Position numbers and translations under genes: made by a program
The notes under the pieces: model-generated
Database searches by the model: none
What the model saw: the letters and a program-made list of their open reading frames with translations, nothing else
Told to the model about the DNA's origin: nothing
In this document: in pieces, positions 41,212 through 49,924 of the stretch
Layout of the letters: every line of letters starts with the position of its first letter
Position numbering within the stretch: the stretch's first letter is position 1
Assembly: GCF_030150155.1 (NCBI RefSeq)
Contig: NZ_JASLGR010000060.1
Span: 1-64,000, forward strand
DNA from: Nocardioides sp.
Lineage (GTDB): Bacteria; Actinomycetota; Actinomycetes; Propionibacteriales; Nocardioidaceae
Length of the DNA: 64,000 nucleotides
Reading direction: 5' to 3'

Positions 41212-42351
41212 GTGAAGCCGTCCTTCCTCGCCGCCCGCGAGCTCTCGTTCGCGCGCGGCCGGTTCGCATTGATGGGCGCTGTCGTCGCCCTCATCTCGGT
41301 CCTGATGGTGCTGCTCAGCGGCCTGTCCGAGGGCCTGGTCAACGACGGTGTCTCCGGCCTCAAGCGGCTCGACGTCACCTCGATGGCATTCCAAGCCGAC
41401 GTCCAGGAGAGCTCGGCGTACTCCCGCAGCACCGTCGGCCCCGACGCCGTCACCGCCTGGCAGAAGCAGCCCGGCGTGGCCGAGGCGACGCCGTTCGGCA
41501 ACACCCTGGTCAACGGGCGGACGAACAACGGGGTCGAGGTCGACCTCGCGCTCTTCGGTGTCGAGCTGCACTCCTTCCTCGACCCGAGTGTCGCCGAGGG
41601 CCAGCCGCTGAGCGGCAACGACCAGATCGTGATCTCCCCCACCGCCGTCGAGGCCGGGGTGAAGCTCGGCGACACCGTCACCCTCGAACCCAGCGGCCTG
41701 GCCCTGAAGGTGGTCGGCGTGCTCGGTAGCCAGTCCACCTTCGGACACGTCGACGTCGGCTACATCTCCTTGCACAGCTGGCAAGACGCCAAGGCCGGCG
41801 TCCGCAGTGGCGACACCGTCGCTCCCCGGGTGTACCAGGAGTTCACCTCCGTCGCGGTCAAGGCCGACAAGGGCGCATCCGTCGACCTGGCCGCCGGTGA
41901 CAAGGCCGCGCACACCACCTCGATGACCCTGAAGAAGTCCTTCGGCGCCTCCCCCGGGTTCACCGCCGAGACCAGCACCCTGACCCTGATCCAGGCGTTC
42001 CTGTACGCCATCTCCGCACTCGTCGTGGGCGCCTTCTTCACCGTCCTCACCATCCAGCGCAAGGGCGAGATCGCCGTGCTCCGGGCCCTCGGCGCCAGCA
42101 CCGGCTACGTGCTGCGCGACAGCCTGCTGCAGTCCTTCGCCCTGCTGCTGGCCTCGACCGCGATCGGGATCGGGATCGGCGTCGGGCTCGGCGCCCTGCT
42201 GAGCACCACCCCGATGCCGTTCGCCCTGGCCGCGGGCCCCGTGCTCGCCGCCGCCATCCTGCTGATCGTGCTGGGCATGCTCGGCGCCGCCGCGGCGGTG
42301 GTGCGCATCACCCGGGTCGACCCGCTCACCGCCCTGGGAGGAAGCCGATGA
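41212..42351 (+). CDS. FtsX/MacB-type ABC transporter permease
   Basis: A 379-residue permease. One helix near the N-terminus (FALMGAVVALISVLMVLLSGL), a 230-residue extracytoplasmic domain, and three C-terminal helices with the FtsX motif QRKGEIAVLRALGAST. This layout belongs to mechanotransmission-type ABC systems that extrude peptides or lipids. GTG 41212 lies 18 bases after the operator palindrome. The stop overlaps the ATPase start (ATGA), so the two form one transporter. Confidence 0.87.
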   Translation: MKPSFLAARELSFARGRFALMGAVVALISVLMVLLSGLSEGLVNDGVSGLKRLDVTSMAFQADVQESSAYSRSTVGPDAVTAWQKQPGVAEATPFGNTLVNGRTNNGVEVDLALFGVELHSFLDPSVAEGQPLSGNDQIVISPTAVEAGVKLGDTVTLEPSGLALKVVGVLGSQSTFGHVDVGYISLHSWQDAKAGVRSGDTVAPRVYQEFTSVAVKADKGASVDLAAGDKAAHTTSMTLKKSFGASPGFTAETSTLTLIQAFLYAISALVVGAFFTVLTIQRKGEIAVLRALGASTGYVLRDSLLQSFALLLASTAIGIGIGVGLGALLSTTPMPFALAAGPVLAAAILLIVLGMLGAAAAVVRITRVDPLTALGGSR

Positions 42352-43022
42352 CCGCCGCACTCACCTTCACCGATGTCTGCCTCAGCCTGGGCGACGGCGA
42401 CGAGACCGTCACCGCCCTCGACCACGTCTCGCTGAGCGTCGCGCCGGGCGAGCTGGTCGGCATCGTCGGCCCGTCGGGATCGGGCAAGTCCAGCCTGCTC
42501 GCCGTCGCCGGTGCCCTGACCACGCCGACCTCGGGTGCGGTGCGGCTCGGTGAGACCGACCTGCTGGCCGCCTCGCCCCGCCAGCGCACGACGATCCGCC
42601 GCGACCGGGTCGGCTTCGTCTTCCAGAGCACCAATCTGATCCCGTCGCTGACCGCGGCCGACCAGATCCGGCTGCCGGCGACGTTCAGCCGCGGCGCCGA
42701 CCGGCGCGACCCGCTCACCCTGCTGGCCGAGGTCGGGATGGAGCACAAGGCCGACCGGCGCCCGCACCAGCTCTCCGGCGGCGAGCGTCAGCGGATCGGC
42801 ATCGCCCGGGCGCTGGCCAGCCACCCCGAGCTGCTGCTGGTCGACGAGCCCACCGCGGCGCTGGACCGCCAGCGCAGCCAGGAGGTCGTCGGACTGCTGG
42901 CCGCCGAGGCACACCAGCACGGCGTGGCCACCATCATGGTCACCCACGACCACGAGGTGCTGCACCACTGCGACCGGGTCTATGAGATGGTCGACGGGCG
43001 GCTGAGCCTCTTCGAGGCCTGA
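42348..43022 (+). CDS. MacB/LolD-type ABC transporter ATP-binding protein
   Basis: A 224-residue ABC ATPase. Walker A GPSGSGKSS, Q-loop VGFVFQSTNL, signature LSGGERQRIGIARAL, Walker B LLLVDEPTAALD and H-loop MVTHD are all intact. The sequence type is that of LolD/MacB ATPases that pair with FtsX-like permeases. It is coupled to the permease gene upstream; the TetR gene follows after 40 bp. Confidence 0.92.
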   Translation: MTAALTFTDVCLSLGDGDETVTALDHVSLSVAPGELVGIVGPSGSGKSSLLAVAGALTTPTSGAVRLGETDLLAASPRQRTTIRRDRVGFVFQSTNLIPSLTAADQIRLPATFSRGADRRDPLTLLAEVGMEHKADRRPHQLSGGERQRIGIARALASHPELLLVDEPTAALDRQRSQEVVGLLAAEAHQHGVATIMVTHDHEVLHHCDRVYEMVDGRLSLFEA

Positions 43023-43062
43023 CCGATCCGATTACCCGACCCACCAGAGCGAGAGGAGCGCC

Positions 43063-43674
43063 ATGCCGCGCATCGCCGCCGACACGGTGGCCGAGCACCA
43101 CGCCCAGCAACGCCGGGCGCTCCTCTCGGCCGTCCGCGAGCTGATCGTCGAGACCGGGGCGATCCCGTCGATGTCGGCGGTCGGACGCCGCGCCGGGCTG
43201 GCCCGGACCAGCCTCTACCAGTACGTCGAGAGCGCCGACGACCTCGTCCGTGCGGTGCTCGCAGAGGTGCTGCCGGAGTGGAGCGGCTACGTGGCCGATG
43301 CGGTCGCCGCGGCCCCCACCCCGGCCGAGCAGGTCTGGGCCTACGTCCGCGCCAACGTGGAGCTGATGGGCAGCCCCGAGCAGACGGTGACGAACATCGT
43401 GATGCGGGCCGTCGACCCCGCCGTGCTCCAGGGCGCCGTCTCGGAGTTCCACGTTCACCTGCAGATCCCCTTGCGCTCCGCGCTCGCCGACTTCGGGGAG
43501 CCCGAGGTCGACGCGATGGCCGCCATGATCGATTCGATGATCGTTCAGGCCTCGCGCGGCACGGACCCCGCGCCCGGGGCGGCCGAGGGCCCGGGCAGCC
43601 ACGTCCACTCCAACGAGGAGCTGGTGCTGGGGCGACTGCGCCGGATCCTCGGGGGCTATCTGGGGCTGGCCTGA
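43063..43674 (+). CDS. TetR family transcriptional regulator
   Basis: A 203-residue TetR-type regulator. The N-terminal helix-turn-helix spans about residues 15-60 (RRALLSAVRELIVETGAIP, VGRRAGLARTSLYQYVESADDLV). The C-terminal ligand domain is variable. It is the third gene of the unit that starts at the palindromic promoter 41149-41194 and is the natural candidate for binding it and for autoregulation. GAGAGGAG precedes ATG 43063. The ligand is probably a transporter substrate. Confidence 0.88.
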   Translation: MPRIAADTVAEHHAQQRRALLSAVRELIVETGAIPSMSAVGRRAGLARTSLYQYVESADDLVRAVLAEVLPEWSGYVADAVAAAPTPAEQVWAYVRANVELMGSPEQTVTNIVMRAVDPAVLQGAVSEFHVHLQIPLRSALADFGEPEVDAMAAMIDSMIVQASRGTDPAPGAAEGPGSHVHSNEELVLGRLRRILGGYLGLA

Positions 43675-43675
43675 G

Positions 43676-44026
43676 TCAGGCCGCTGGTCCGCGCAGGACC
43701 TTCTCCATCGCCTTGCCCCGGGCCAGCTCCTCGACGAGCTTGTCGAGGTACCTGATCCGCCGCATCAGCGGGTCCTCGACGTTCTCTACCCGGACACCGC
43801 ACACGACGCCCGTGATCTGGTCGGCGTACGGCGTCAGGTGGGCGGCGGCGAAGAACTCCTCGAAGGTGGTCTCGGCGGCCAGGTGGGCGTGCAGCTCCTC
43901 GCTGGAGAAGCCGGTCAGCCAGCAGATCACCTGGTCGAGCTCGGCCTCGGTGCGGCCTTTGGAGGTGACCTTGCGGACGTAGTGCGGGTAGACCGAGGCA
44001 ACCGAGGTGGTGAAGATCCTGCTCAC
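43676..44026 (-). CDS. DUF2200 domain protein
   Basis: A 116-residue DUF2200 protein. The whole length matches the family pattern as I recall it: VYPHYVRKVTSKGRTEAELD, ICWLTGFSSEEL, QITGVVCGVRVENVEDPLM and YLDKLVEELARGKAMEKVL. The function is unknown. GTG 44026 follows TAGGCT (44033-44038) by six bases, so the message may be leaderless, with its promoter lying within the end of the upstream decarboxylase gene. It converges with the TetR gene, one base apart. Confidence 0.85.
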   Translation of the reverse strand: MSRIFTTSVASVYPHYVRKVTSKGRTEAELDQVICWLTGFSSEELHAHLAAETTFEEFFAAAHLTPYADQITGVVCGVRVENVEDPLMRRIRYLDKLVEELARGKAMEKVLRGPAA

Positions 44027-44032
44027 CCCAGG

Positions 44033-44038
44033 AGCCTA
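44033..44038 (-). promoter_or_regulatory. -10 hexamer of the DUF2200 gene
   Basis: TAGGCT on the minus strand is followed after six bases by GTG 44026. Its first three bases are the stop codon of the upstream PLP enzyme gene. Confidence 0.4.
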
Positions 44039-45496
44039 GCCAGACCTCGGGTGAGCGCGGCCGGGGTCGTCGATCCGGTCCAGACGCCAGCCCGTCGCCG
44101 TCCGAGGGTCACGGACCAGATTGCGGGCCAACGGCAGCTGGTGGGAGGCGCTCTCCAGGATGTGCATCAGGTAGCCGCCGGTGTTCGGAAAGACCGCCAG
44201 ATCGCCCACCGCCACGCCGTCGGGGAAGGAGAGACGCCGACGCAGGATCAGCTCCTCCTCGATGCAGTAGGCGCCGACGACGAAGGCCGTGGTCGGCGGA
44301 CCCGGTACGCCGCTGACGCGCGGCCGCACCCACCGCGGATCGACCAGGAAGTCAGCCGAGGTGGAGCGCACCTGGGTTCGGTTCATCTCCAGGCCCACCA
44401 GCCCAATCCCGTCGCTGGTCTGCTTGCGGAACGCCACCCGCGCCACCGTCATCCCGCAGCCGTCCACGACGGCCCGGCCCGGCTCGCAGTGCAGTCGCAG
44501 CCCGCGACGGTTCAGCATCTGCGCGACGGTGCCACCGTCGGAGCCAGGGGCGGTCAGTATCCGCCCCAGCCACCCTGCCCGGACTTCGGCCTGCCAGTAC
44601 GGGTACACCGCGGGCGAAGGCCGTGGCGCGGCGGGATCGACCAGGCCGAGCCGATCCCCACGCCAGGTGAGGTCGTCGCCGGCGGCCACACCCTCCCAGA
44701 ACGCCCGCCACTGGGACGGGTCGTCGAGGTAGCGCATCGGTACGCCGCCGCCCATGTCGATGTACGCGACGTCGATGTTCCGCGCTCGCAGGGCGTCGAC
44801 CATCCCGCAGGCCTGTCGCAGCGCCTCGGCCCGCTCGTCGGGGCTGTAGCCGTTGAGGTGGAAGTGCACGCCCTCGATCCTGAGCCCGCCGGCCGCGAGC
44901 TCGGTGTCGAGCAGGGCCAGCCAGGCCGCCGGGGTGAGCCCGAAGCGGGTCGGCGCGATGCCCTCGGCCACCACCGCTAGCCGCAACGCGACGCGTGCGA
45001 CCCGGCCCTCGTCGCGGGCGATGCCGACCGCCGTTGCCGCCTCGTCAGCGTTGTCCAGACTGAGCGGTACGTCGGCACGGATCGCCCGACGCGCCAGCGC
45101 CTCGCTCTTCACCGCCGCCGAGACGATCAGATCCCGCGCGGCCATCCCGGCGTCGAGACACTGGTCCAGCTCCGCGAAGGAGGCGACGTCGATACCGAGG
45201 CCTGCCGCGCGGGCGGCCTCGACCAGGCCGAACGTCTTGTTCGCCTTGCGGGCCACGAAGACGCGTGCCTCAACGCCGTGTGCCGCTGCTGCGTCGACGA
45301 GCTCGGCCGCGTTGCGGGCCAGTGGGGTGAAGTCGTGCAGGTTCAACGCCGAGCCGTGCTCGGCCACCAGCGCAGCCAGCGCATCGGGCGCCGCCAGAAC
45401 CTCCTCCATCCAGGGCTCGGTGCGCCCCCGCAGCGGCGCCACCCCGGCGCACCGAACCTGGGCGCCGGACCCGCTCCTCGGGTCGGGCATGGTCAT
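44036..45496 (-). CDS. Y4yA-like PLP-dependent decarboxylase
   Basis: A 486-residue fold-III PLP enzyme of the diaminopimelate/ornithine decarboxylase group. The PLP lysine lies in VFVARKANKTFGLVEAA, with GIDVASFAELD following. VHFHLNGYSPDE, DMGGGVPMRYL (glycine loop), LHCEPGRAVVDGCGM and AYCIEEELI (Cys near the active site) complete the family pattern. The wide spacing and long C-terminal half resemble rhizobial Y4yA. It overlaps the FAD gene by four bases. The substrate may be an amino acid or condensed intermediate formed with the SbnA-like enzyme; that is inference. Confidence 0.82.
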   Translation of the reverse strand: MTMPDPRSGSGAQVRCAGVAPLRGRTEPWMEEVLAAPDALAALVAEHGSALNLHDFTPLARNAAELVDAAAAHGVEARVFVARKANKTFGLVEAARAAGLGIDVASFAELDQCLDAGMAARDLIVSAAVKSEALARRAIRADVPLSLDNADEAATAVGIARDEGRVARVALRLAVVAEGIAPTRFGLTPAAWLALLDTELAAGGLRIEGVHFHLNGYSPDERAEALRQACGMVDALRARNIDVAYIDMGGGVPMRYLDDPSQWRAFWEGVAAGDDLTWRGDRLGLVDPAAPRPSPAVYPYWQAEVRAGWLGRILTAPGSDGGTVAQMLNRRGLRLHCEPGRAVVDGCGMTVARVAFRKQTSDGIGLVGLEMNRTQVRSTSADFLVDPRWVRPRVSGVPGPPTTAFVVGAYCIEEELILRRRLSFPDGVAVGDLAVFPNTGGYLMHILESASHQLPLARNLVRDPRTATGWRLDRIDDPGRAHPRSG

Positions 45497-47064
45497 GGCG
45501 TCACCGCCAGCACGGGATCGCTGGTGCCGTTACCGGACCGGTCGGACGACACCGTCGCCGCGACCCGAGCCGCCCATCGGTCCGCGTCGCGGTGCAGCGT
45601 GCGGCTGAGGGTGTCGTGCCCGATCACGGGGTCCTCGGTCGGCCGCCCCAGTGCCGCCAGGCCCTCACCCGCCACACCGTCGGCACCGACGCACAGGCCC
45701 GCGGGTGTGGTGAACACTCCGCGTTCGCCGGGGCGGACCGTCACCAGGCCACGGTCCAGGAGGCCCTGCCACAGCGCATCGTGGGCCGGTGGAAGCGGGG
45801 CCTCCACATCCCACGGCCGGGCGGCGGTCAGGATCCCGGGGCCGATGGTGACGGCATCGACCTGGGAAGGTCGCCCGTCGGTCACCAGATCGAGCATCCC
45901 AGCGTCACGGAGCGCCAGGAGACGACGTACCGAGATGGCCGGCGGGCCGAAGGACCACCGTTCCAACCGAGCTGCCCTCGCCCGGAACCGCTCCCACGTC
46001 GCACGGTGTCGAGGCGCACGCTCCAGGCTCGCGACGACGTCGGCGTAGCCGTAGGACCAGGCCCGCCCCAGCCACCACGCCGGATCGTCGTCGACCTGCC
46101 CTGAGGCGCGCGCGAGGTCGTCGGCCCAGCGCTGCCACGGGTCTGCGGGGCCCCCGTCGTCGTCGAGCACAGCGATCGCTGCCGCCGGATCAAGTCGCCG
46201 CCCCGCCAGGTCGGCGGCGGCGCAGGCCGCATCGATGAGCACCTGCCACCACTCATCGTCAGGGTCGGAGCCGGCGCCCAGGGCAGCAGTGTGGGCACGC
46301 ACGGCGGCAGCGGCCGCATCGTCGCGTACCAGGGGCTTCGGCGCCAACAACGCACCCGATCGAGAGACCCACACCATCGACTCCGGCTCGGTACCGGAGC
46401 GGTGATAGGTCAGCCCGCTGCGCGTCGCCGGGGTCGTCGTCCAGACACCGCCACGTCCCGCGGTGAGGTCGAAGGCGACGTCCATCGCGGTCAAGGCAGC
46501 ACCGCGCACCGTCACCACCTGGCCGGCGGTGCGCGTCGACACCGCCCGATGGTCGATCCCGATCCCACCGGCGTGCCCTGTGCAGAGCAGCACCTCAGGG
46601 GCGATCAGGTCCCCGGCCGAGGTCGTCACGGTCCAGTCGTCTCCGGTCCGTTCGATGCCGTCGGCACGGGCACGGTGGTGCCGCAGCTGCAGCCGTGGCG
46701 AGGCTGTCAGCTGGCGCCAGGCCCAGGCCAGGTAGCGGCCGATCACCGCCCGCGGCGGATAGCCGGCCGACTGTTCCCCTTCGCGGCGAGCCCACTCGGC
46801 GTAGGAGCACGCCACCGCTGCCCCACGGAGATCGAGCAGCCCGGCATCGACGTTGAGCCGCCTATGGTCGGGTTGGCCGGTCTCCCAGACGGCACCGGGG
46901 CCCGGCGAGCCGGGCTCAACCACCGCGACCCGCGGTCGGCGCAGCACCCCCGGGTGGGTGTCCGGTCCGCCCTGCTGGCCGACGAGCGCATCGTCGAGGG
47001 CGACCAGCGCCATCAAGGCCCGCGGTCCCCCGCCGACCACGACCAGATCGGCGCGGCTCACCAC
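45493..47064 (-). CDS. FAD/NAD(P)-binding oxidoreductase-like protein
   Basis: A 523-residue protein with an N-terminal dinucleotide-binding site (ADLVVVGGGPRALMALVAL) and a second one near residues 165-210 (VLLCTGHAGG, VVTVRGAALTAMDVAFDLT). This is the FAD_NAD_binding_9 type, often annotated as FAD/NAD(P)-binding or HI0933-like. Between them lies WARREGEQSAGYPPRAVIGRYL, similar to amine hydroxylase-like enzymes. It sits between the SbnA-like and Y4yA-like genes with overlaps on both sides (7 and 4 bases), so it is an integral part of the same pathway. The reaction, possibly N-oxidation or an amine dehydrogenation, is not known. Confidence 0.78.
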   Translation of the reverse strand: MVSRADLVVVGGGPRALMALVALDDALVGQQGGPDTHPGVLRRPRVAVVEPGSPGPGAVWETGQPDHRRLNVDAGLLDLRGAAVACSYAEWARREGEQSAGYPPRAVIGRYLAWAWRQLTASPRLQLRHHRARADGIERTGDDWTVTTSAGDLIAPEVLLCTGHAGGIGIDHRAVSTRTAGQVVTVRGAALTAMDVAFDLTAGRGGVWTTTPATRSGLTYHRSGTEPESMVWVSRSGALLAPKPLVRDDAAAAAVRAHTAALGAGSDPDDEWWQVLIDAACAAADLAGRRLDPAAAIAVLDDDGGPADPWQRWADDLARASGQVDDDPAWWLGRAWSYGYADVVASLERAPRHRATWERFRARAARLERWSFGPPAISVRRLLALRDAGMLDLVTDGRPSQVDAVTIGPGILTAARPWDVEAPLPPAHDALWQGLLDRGLVTVRPGERGVFTTPAGLCVGADGVAGEGLAALGRPTEDPVIGHDTLSRTLHRDADRWAARVAATVSSDRSGNGTSDPVLAVTP

Positions 47065-48083
47065 CCCACCGCCCGGGGCGTCGGCTCGTCGATGTCAGAC
47101 CCTCCGCTCGAGCGCCCGAGCGCCCGTTCAGGATCAGCAATCTCGCGGAGCACCCAGTCGTCGTCGTAGAGCGTGTCGAGATACGGCATCCCTCCGTCGT
47201 GGACCAGCATCGCGACCAGGCGGTCGGGGCCCAGCCGGGGCAGGTCGGCCTCGATGGCGGCGATCACGGCGCCGGTGGACGCTCCGGCCAGCAACCCCTC
47301 GCGGCGGGCCAGAGCACGCGCGCCGCGCACCATGTCGGCCTCGTCGATGCGGCGGACGTCGTCGGGGTGAGCCCGGCGGGCGTGGGCTGACTCCACGCCG
47401 GCGCCGACCCCGGGAAGCGTGCGCTCGCCCGGCGTGCCCCCGAAGAGCGCTGAGCCGACCGCATCGACAGCCACCAACCGGGTCCCCCACCCGTGCGCGG
47501 CGAGCGCGTCCTGGCATCCCAGCAGGGTGCCGGCGGTGCTGGTGGCGACGTAGAGATCGGTCGGCACCCGACCGAGCTGCGCGACGAGCTCGGGCAGCGT
47601 GGTCTTGGCGTGTGCGGCAGGATTGTCGGGATTGGCGTACTGATCGATCTCGACCGCCTCGGGGATCTGGCGCACGAGGGTCGCCACGCGAGCGATCCGT
47701 GCCGCCAGCCGGTTGCCGCCCACGGGCGGTGCAACCACGTCGATCCGGGCGCCGAAGGCCTCCATGCTGCGCCGCGTGGCGACGTTGGTGAGTTCGTCGA
47801 CGACTGCGATCAGCGCGAACCCACGCACCGTGCACTGCCGGGCCAGGCCGACGCCGAGGTTTCCTGACGTCGAGGCGACCACCACCGCACCGGGCCGCAA
47901 CCGCCCCGAGGCAACCAGTCCGTCGAGCATGGATGCTGCCGAGCGTTCCTTGATGCTGCCCGAGAGCTGGAGGTTCTCCAGCTTCGCCCACACCTGCGGC
48001 GCGGGAGGCTCCCAGAGTCGGTCGAGCCGGATCAGCGGCGTGGTGAGGACCCCGTCGTGGACGGGAGTATCGAACTGAGGCAC
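47058..48083 (-). CDS. SbnA-like PLP-dependent beta-substitution enzyme
   Basis: A 341-residue fold-II PLP enzyme close to SbnA, which makes N-(1-amino-1-carboxy-2-ethyl)glutamate from O-phosphoserine and glutamate in staphyloferrin B assembly. The PLP lysine is in LENLQLSGSIKERSA and the phosphate loop is STSGNLGVGLA. Positions shared with SbnA as I recall it include DQYANPDN, VAVDAVGSALFGG, LPGVGAG, LAGASTGAVIAAIE and YLDTLYDDDWV. GTG 48083 with GAGGAG five bases upstream is chosen. A TACGCT -10 lies at 48120-48125. It is the first gene of the three-gene cluster. Confidence 0.83.
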   Translation of the reverse strand: MPQFDTPVHDGVLTTPLIRLDRLWEPPAPQVWAKLENLQLSGSIKERSAASMLDGLVASGRLRPGAVVVASTSGNLGVGLARQCTVRGFALIAVVDELTNVATRRSMEAFGARIDVVAPPVGGNRLAARIARVATLVRQIPEAVEIDQYANPDNPAAHAKTTLPELVAQLGRVPTDLYVATSTAGTLLGCQDALAAHGWGTRLVAVDAVGSALFGGTPGERTLPGVGAGVESAHARRAHPDDVRRIDEADMVRGARALARREGLLAGASTGAVIAAIEADLPRLGPDRLVAMLVHDGGMPYLDTLYDDDWVLREIADPERALGRSSGGSDIDEPTPRAVGW

Positions 48084-48119
48084 GTGCACTCCTCGGTGTC
48101 GCCAGGACAGGCCTCTGTC

Positions 48120-48153
48120 AGCGTAACCACGGGCCCTCAGGCCGAAACGGCCT
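48120..48153 (-). promoter_or_regulatory. Hairpin after cbiO and promoter of the SbnA-like cluster
   Basis: In minus-strand order, a 6-bp stem with a three-base loop (48139-48153) follows the cbiO stop and may be a weak terminator. TACGCT (48120-48125) then lies about 36 bases before GTG 48083 and can serve as the -10 of the three-gene cluster. Confidence 0.45.
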
Positions 48154-48156
48154 CAC

Positions 48157-48909
48157 TCACGCCCTGTCGCGCAGGCTCCGGGGGTCGAAGCCGAACGGCA
48201 ACTCAAGCCGGTGGGCGGCCATCGTGGCGTCGTCGGTGAGCACGTCGTACGTCGATCCGTCGGCGACGATCACGCCGTCGGAGAGCACCACCGAGCGCTC
48301 ACAGAGCTCCAGGGCGTAGGGCAGGTCGTGGGTGACCATCAGCACGGTGACGTCCAGGGAGCGCAGGATGTCGGCCAGCTCGCGGCGCGAGGCGGGGTCG
48401 AGGTTCGACGACGGCTCGTCGAGCACCAGGATCTCCGGCTCCATCGCCAGCACCGTCGCGACCGCGACACGGCGCCGCTGGCCGAAGCTCAGGTGGTGCG
48501 GCGGCCGGTCGGCGAAGTCGGCCATCCCGACCTTGTCCAGGGCCTCCATCACGCGGCGGTCGAGCTCAGCACCCTTCATCCCGAGGTTGGCCGGGCCGAA
48601 GGCGACGTCCTCGCGCACCCGCGGCATGAAGAGCTGGTCGTCGGGGTCCTGGAAGACGATCCCGACGCGGCGCCGGATCTCGGCGAGGTTCCTCTTCTCC
48701 ACGGCCAGCCCGGAGACGGCGACCGAGCCGGCTCCGGCGGCGAGGATGCCGTTGAGGTGCAGCACGAGCGTGGTCTTGCCCGCACCGTTGGGCCCGAGCA
48801 GCGCGACCCGCTCACCGGCATGGACGTGCAGGTTGACGCCGTACAGCGCCTGATGGCCGTCGGGGTAGGCGTAGGCCAGGCCCTGCACGTCGAGGACGGG
48901 GACGCTCAT
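48157..48909 (-). CDS. cbiO: ECF cobalt/nickel transporter ATPase
   Basis: A 250-residue energy-coupling ATPase. Walker A GPNGAGKTT, Q-loop IVFQDPDDQLF (the CbiO-typical QDPD-QLF), signature LSFGQRRRVAVATVL (LSFGQ as in CbiO/EcfA), Walker B ILVLDEPSSNLD and H-loop MVTHD. ATG 48909 overlaps cbiQ. The long frame opening upstream of it is not part of the gene. It provides ATP hydrolysis for CbiMNQ. Confidence 0.92.
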   Translation of the reverse strand: MSVPVLDVQGLAYAYPDGHQALYGVNLHVHAGERVALLGPNGAGKTTLVLHLNGILAAGAGSVAVSGLAVEKRNLAEIRRRVGIVFQDPDDQLFMPRVREDVAFGPANLGMKGAELDRRVMEALDKVGMADFADRPPHHLSFGQRRRVAVATVLAMEPEILVLDEPSSNLDPASRRELADILRSLDVTVLMVTHDLPYALELCERSVVLSDGVIVADGSTYDVLTDDATMAAHRLELPFGFDPRSLRDRA

Positions 48910-49571
48910 GGGAGCCTTCCGGTGTAGCCGCGCGAGAGCATCGCCAGGTGGACCCGCTCGCCGCGCTCGTAGGAGCGGATGAAGAGTGCGCCGGCCGACG
49001 TGGCCAGCACAGGCCAGTGTCGCGGATTGCGCGCCACGAAGCCACGTGAGGCCAGCGCGATCTGCTGGCGCCGGAACTCCTCGACCACCACCTCGAGGTA
49101 GCGCAGCATGAAGCTCATGATCTGCACCATCGTGTTCGGCAGCCGCAGCCGGGCCAGTCCGCGGAGCAGGTCGGGCGCCTCCGTGGTCGCGGCCAGGCAG
49201 ATCCCGGCGACGACGCCGAGCGTGGCCTTGACCAGCAGCGTCCAGGCCGCCGTGAGCCCGGACTCGCTGACGGTGAGGCCGAGGAACTCCGTCGTGGGGC
49301 CCTGGGCGATGAACGGCATCAGCAGCGCGAAGACGACGAACGGGACCTCCACCACCATCCGCTTGAGCACATAGCCCAGCGGGAGCCGGGCGAGCACGAC
49401 CAGTCCGAGCAGGACGACCGCCTCGACGACGTACGCCGGCCACCACCGGCTCGGGGTGGCGACCACGATCAGCACGAACCCGAGCAGCCCCAGCACCTTG
49501 TGGTGCGCCTGCATCCGGTGCAGGGGTGAGTGCCCGTGGAAGTGCAGGGCGTGTGCGTGACCGGCGCCCAT
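48906..49571 (-). CDS. cbiQ: ECF cobalt/nickel transporter T component
   Basis: A 221-residue EcfT-type membrane protein with five to six helices. The two coupling motifs near the C-terminus are recognisable as EAPDLLRGLARLRLP and FRRQQIALASRGF. The N-terminus, GHAHALHFHGHSPLHRM, is unusually rich in His and may bind metal. It overlaps cbiO and lies 26 bp after the PDGLE gene. Confidence 0.9.
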   Translation of the reverse strand: MGAGHAHALHFHGHSPLHRMQAHHKVLGLLGFVLIVVATPSRWWPAYVVEAVVLLGLVVLARLPLGYVLKRMVVEVPFVVFALLMPFIAQGPTTEFLGLTVSESGLTAAWTLLVKATLGVVAGICLAATTEAPDLLRGLARLRLPNTMVQIMSFMLRYLEVVVEEFRRQQIALASRGFVARNPRHWPVLATSAGALFIRSYERGERVHLAMLSRGYTGRLP

Positions 49572-49597
49572 CTCAGCGCACCCTCTCGGCGCTCACG

Positions 49598-49924
49598 TCA
49601 GGCGGCGGCGTTGCTGCGGGCGCGGCGACGCACCACGAAGGTCACGCCGCTGGCCAGCGCCAGGGTGACCAGGACGCCGATGATGCCGGCCAGGCCACCG
49701 GACAGGCGCGCGTTGTCGACACCCTTGACGCCGTAGTCGGCCAGCGGGCTGCCGTCGCTGGCGTGGGTGCCGGCGGAGTCGGCGAAGCCGGTGGTGGAGG
49801 CGACGTGCTCCAGGCCGTCGGGGCTGCCCGAGGCGTAGTAGGAGACGACGCCCGCGATCACCAGGGCGACCACGAAGAGGGCGAGGTAGAAGCGGCGGTC
49901 ACGCCGCAGGGCGGTCCAGCTCAT
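49598..49924 (-). CDS. cbiN: PDGLE domain (CbiN-like) subunit
   Basis: A 108-residue protein with two membrane helices (FYLALFVVALVIAGVVSYYA, and GIIGVLVTLALASGVTFVV) and the diagnostic SGSPDGLEHVA motif between them. Such proteins replace or correspond to CbiN in cobalt and nickel ECF systems and are needed by the CbiM-type S component. It overlaps the cbiM stop by four bases. Confidence 0.88.
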   Translation of the reverse strand: MSWTALRRDRRFYLALFVVALVIAGVVSYYASGSPDGLEHVASTTGFADSAGTHASDGSPLADYGVKGVDNARLSGGLAGIIGVLVTLALASGVTFVVRRRARSNAAA

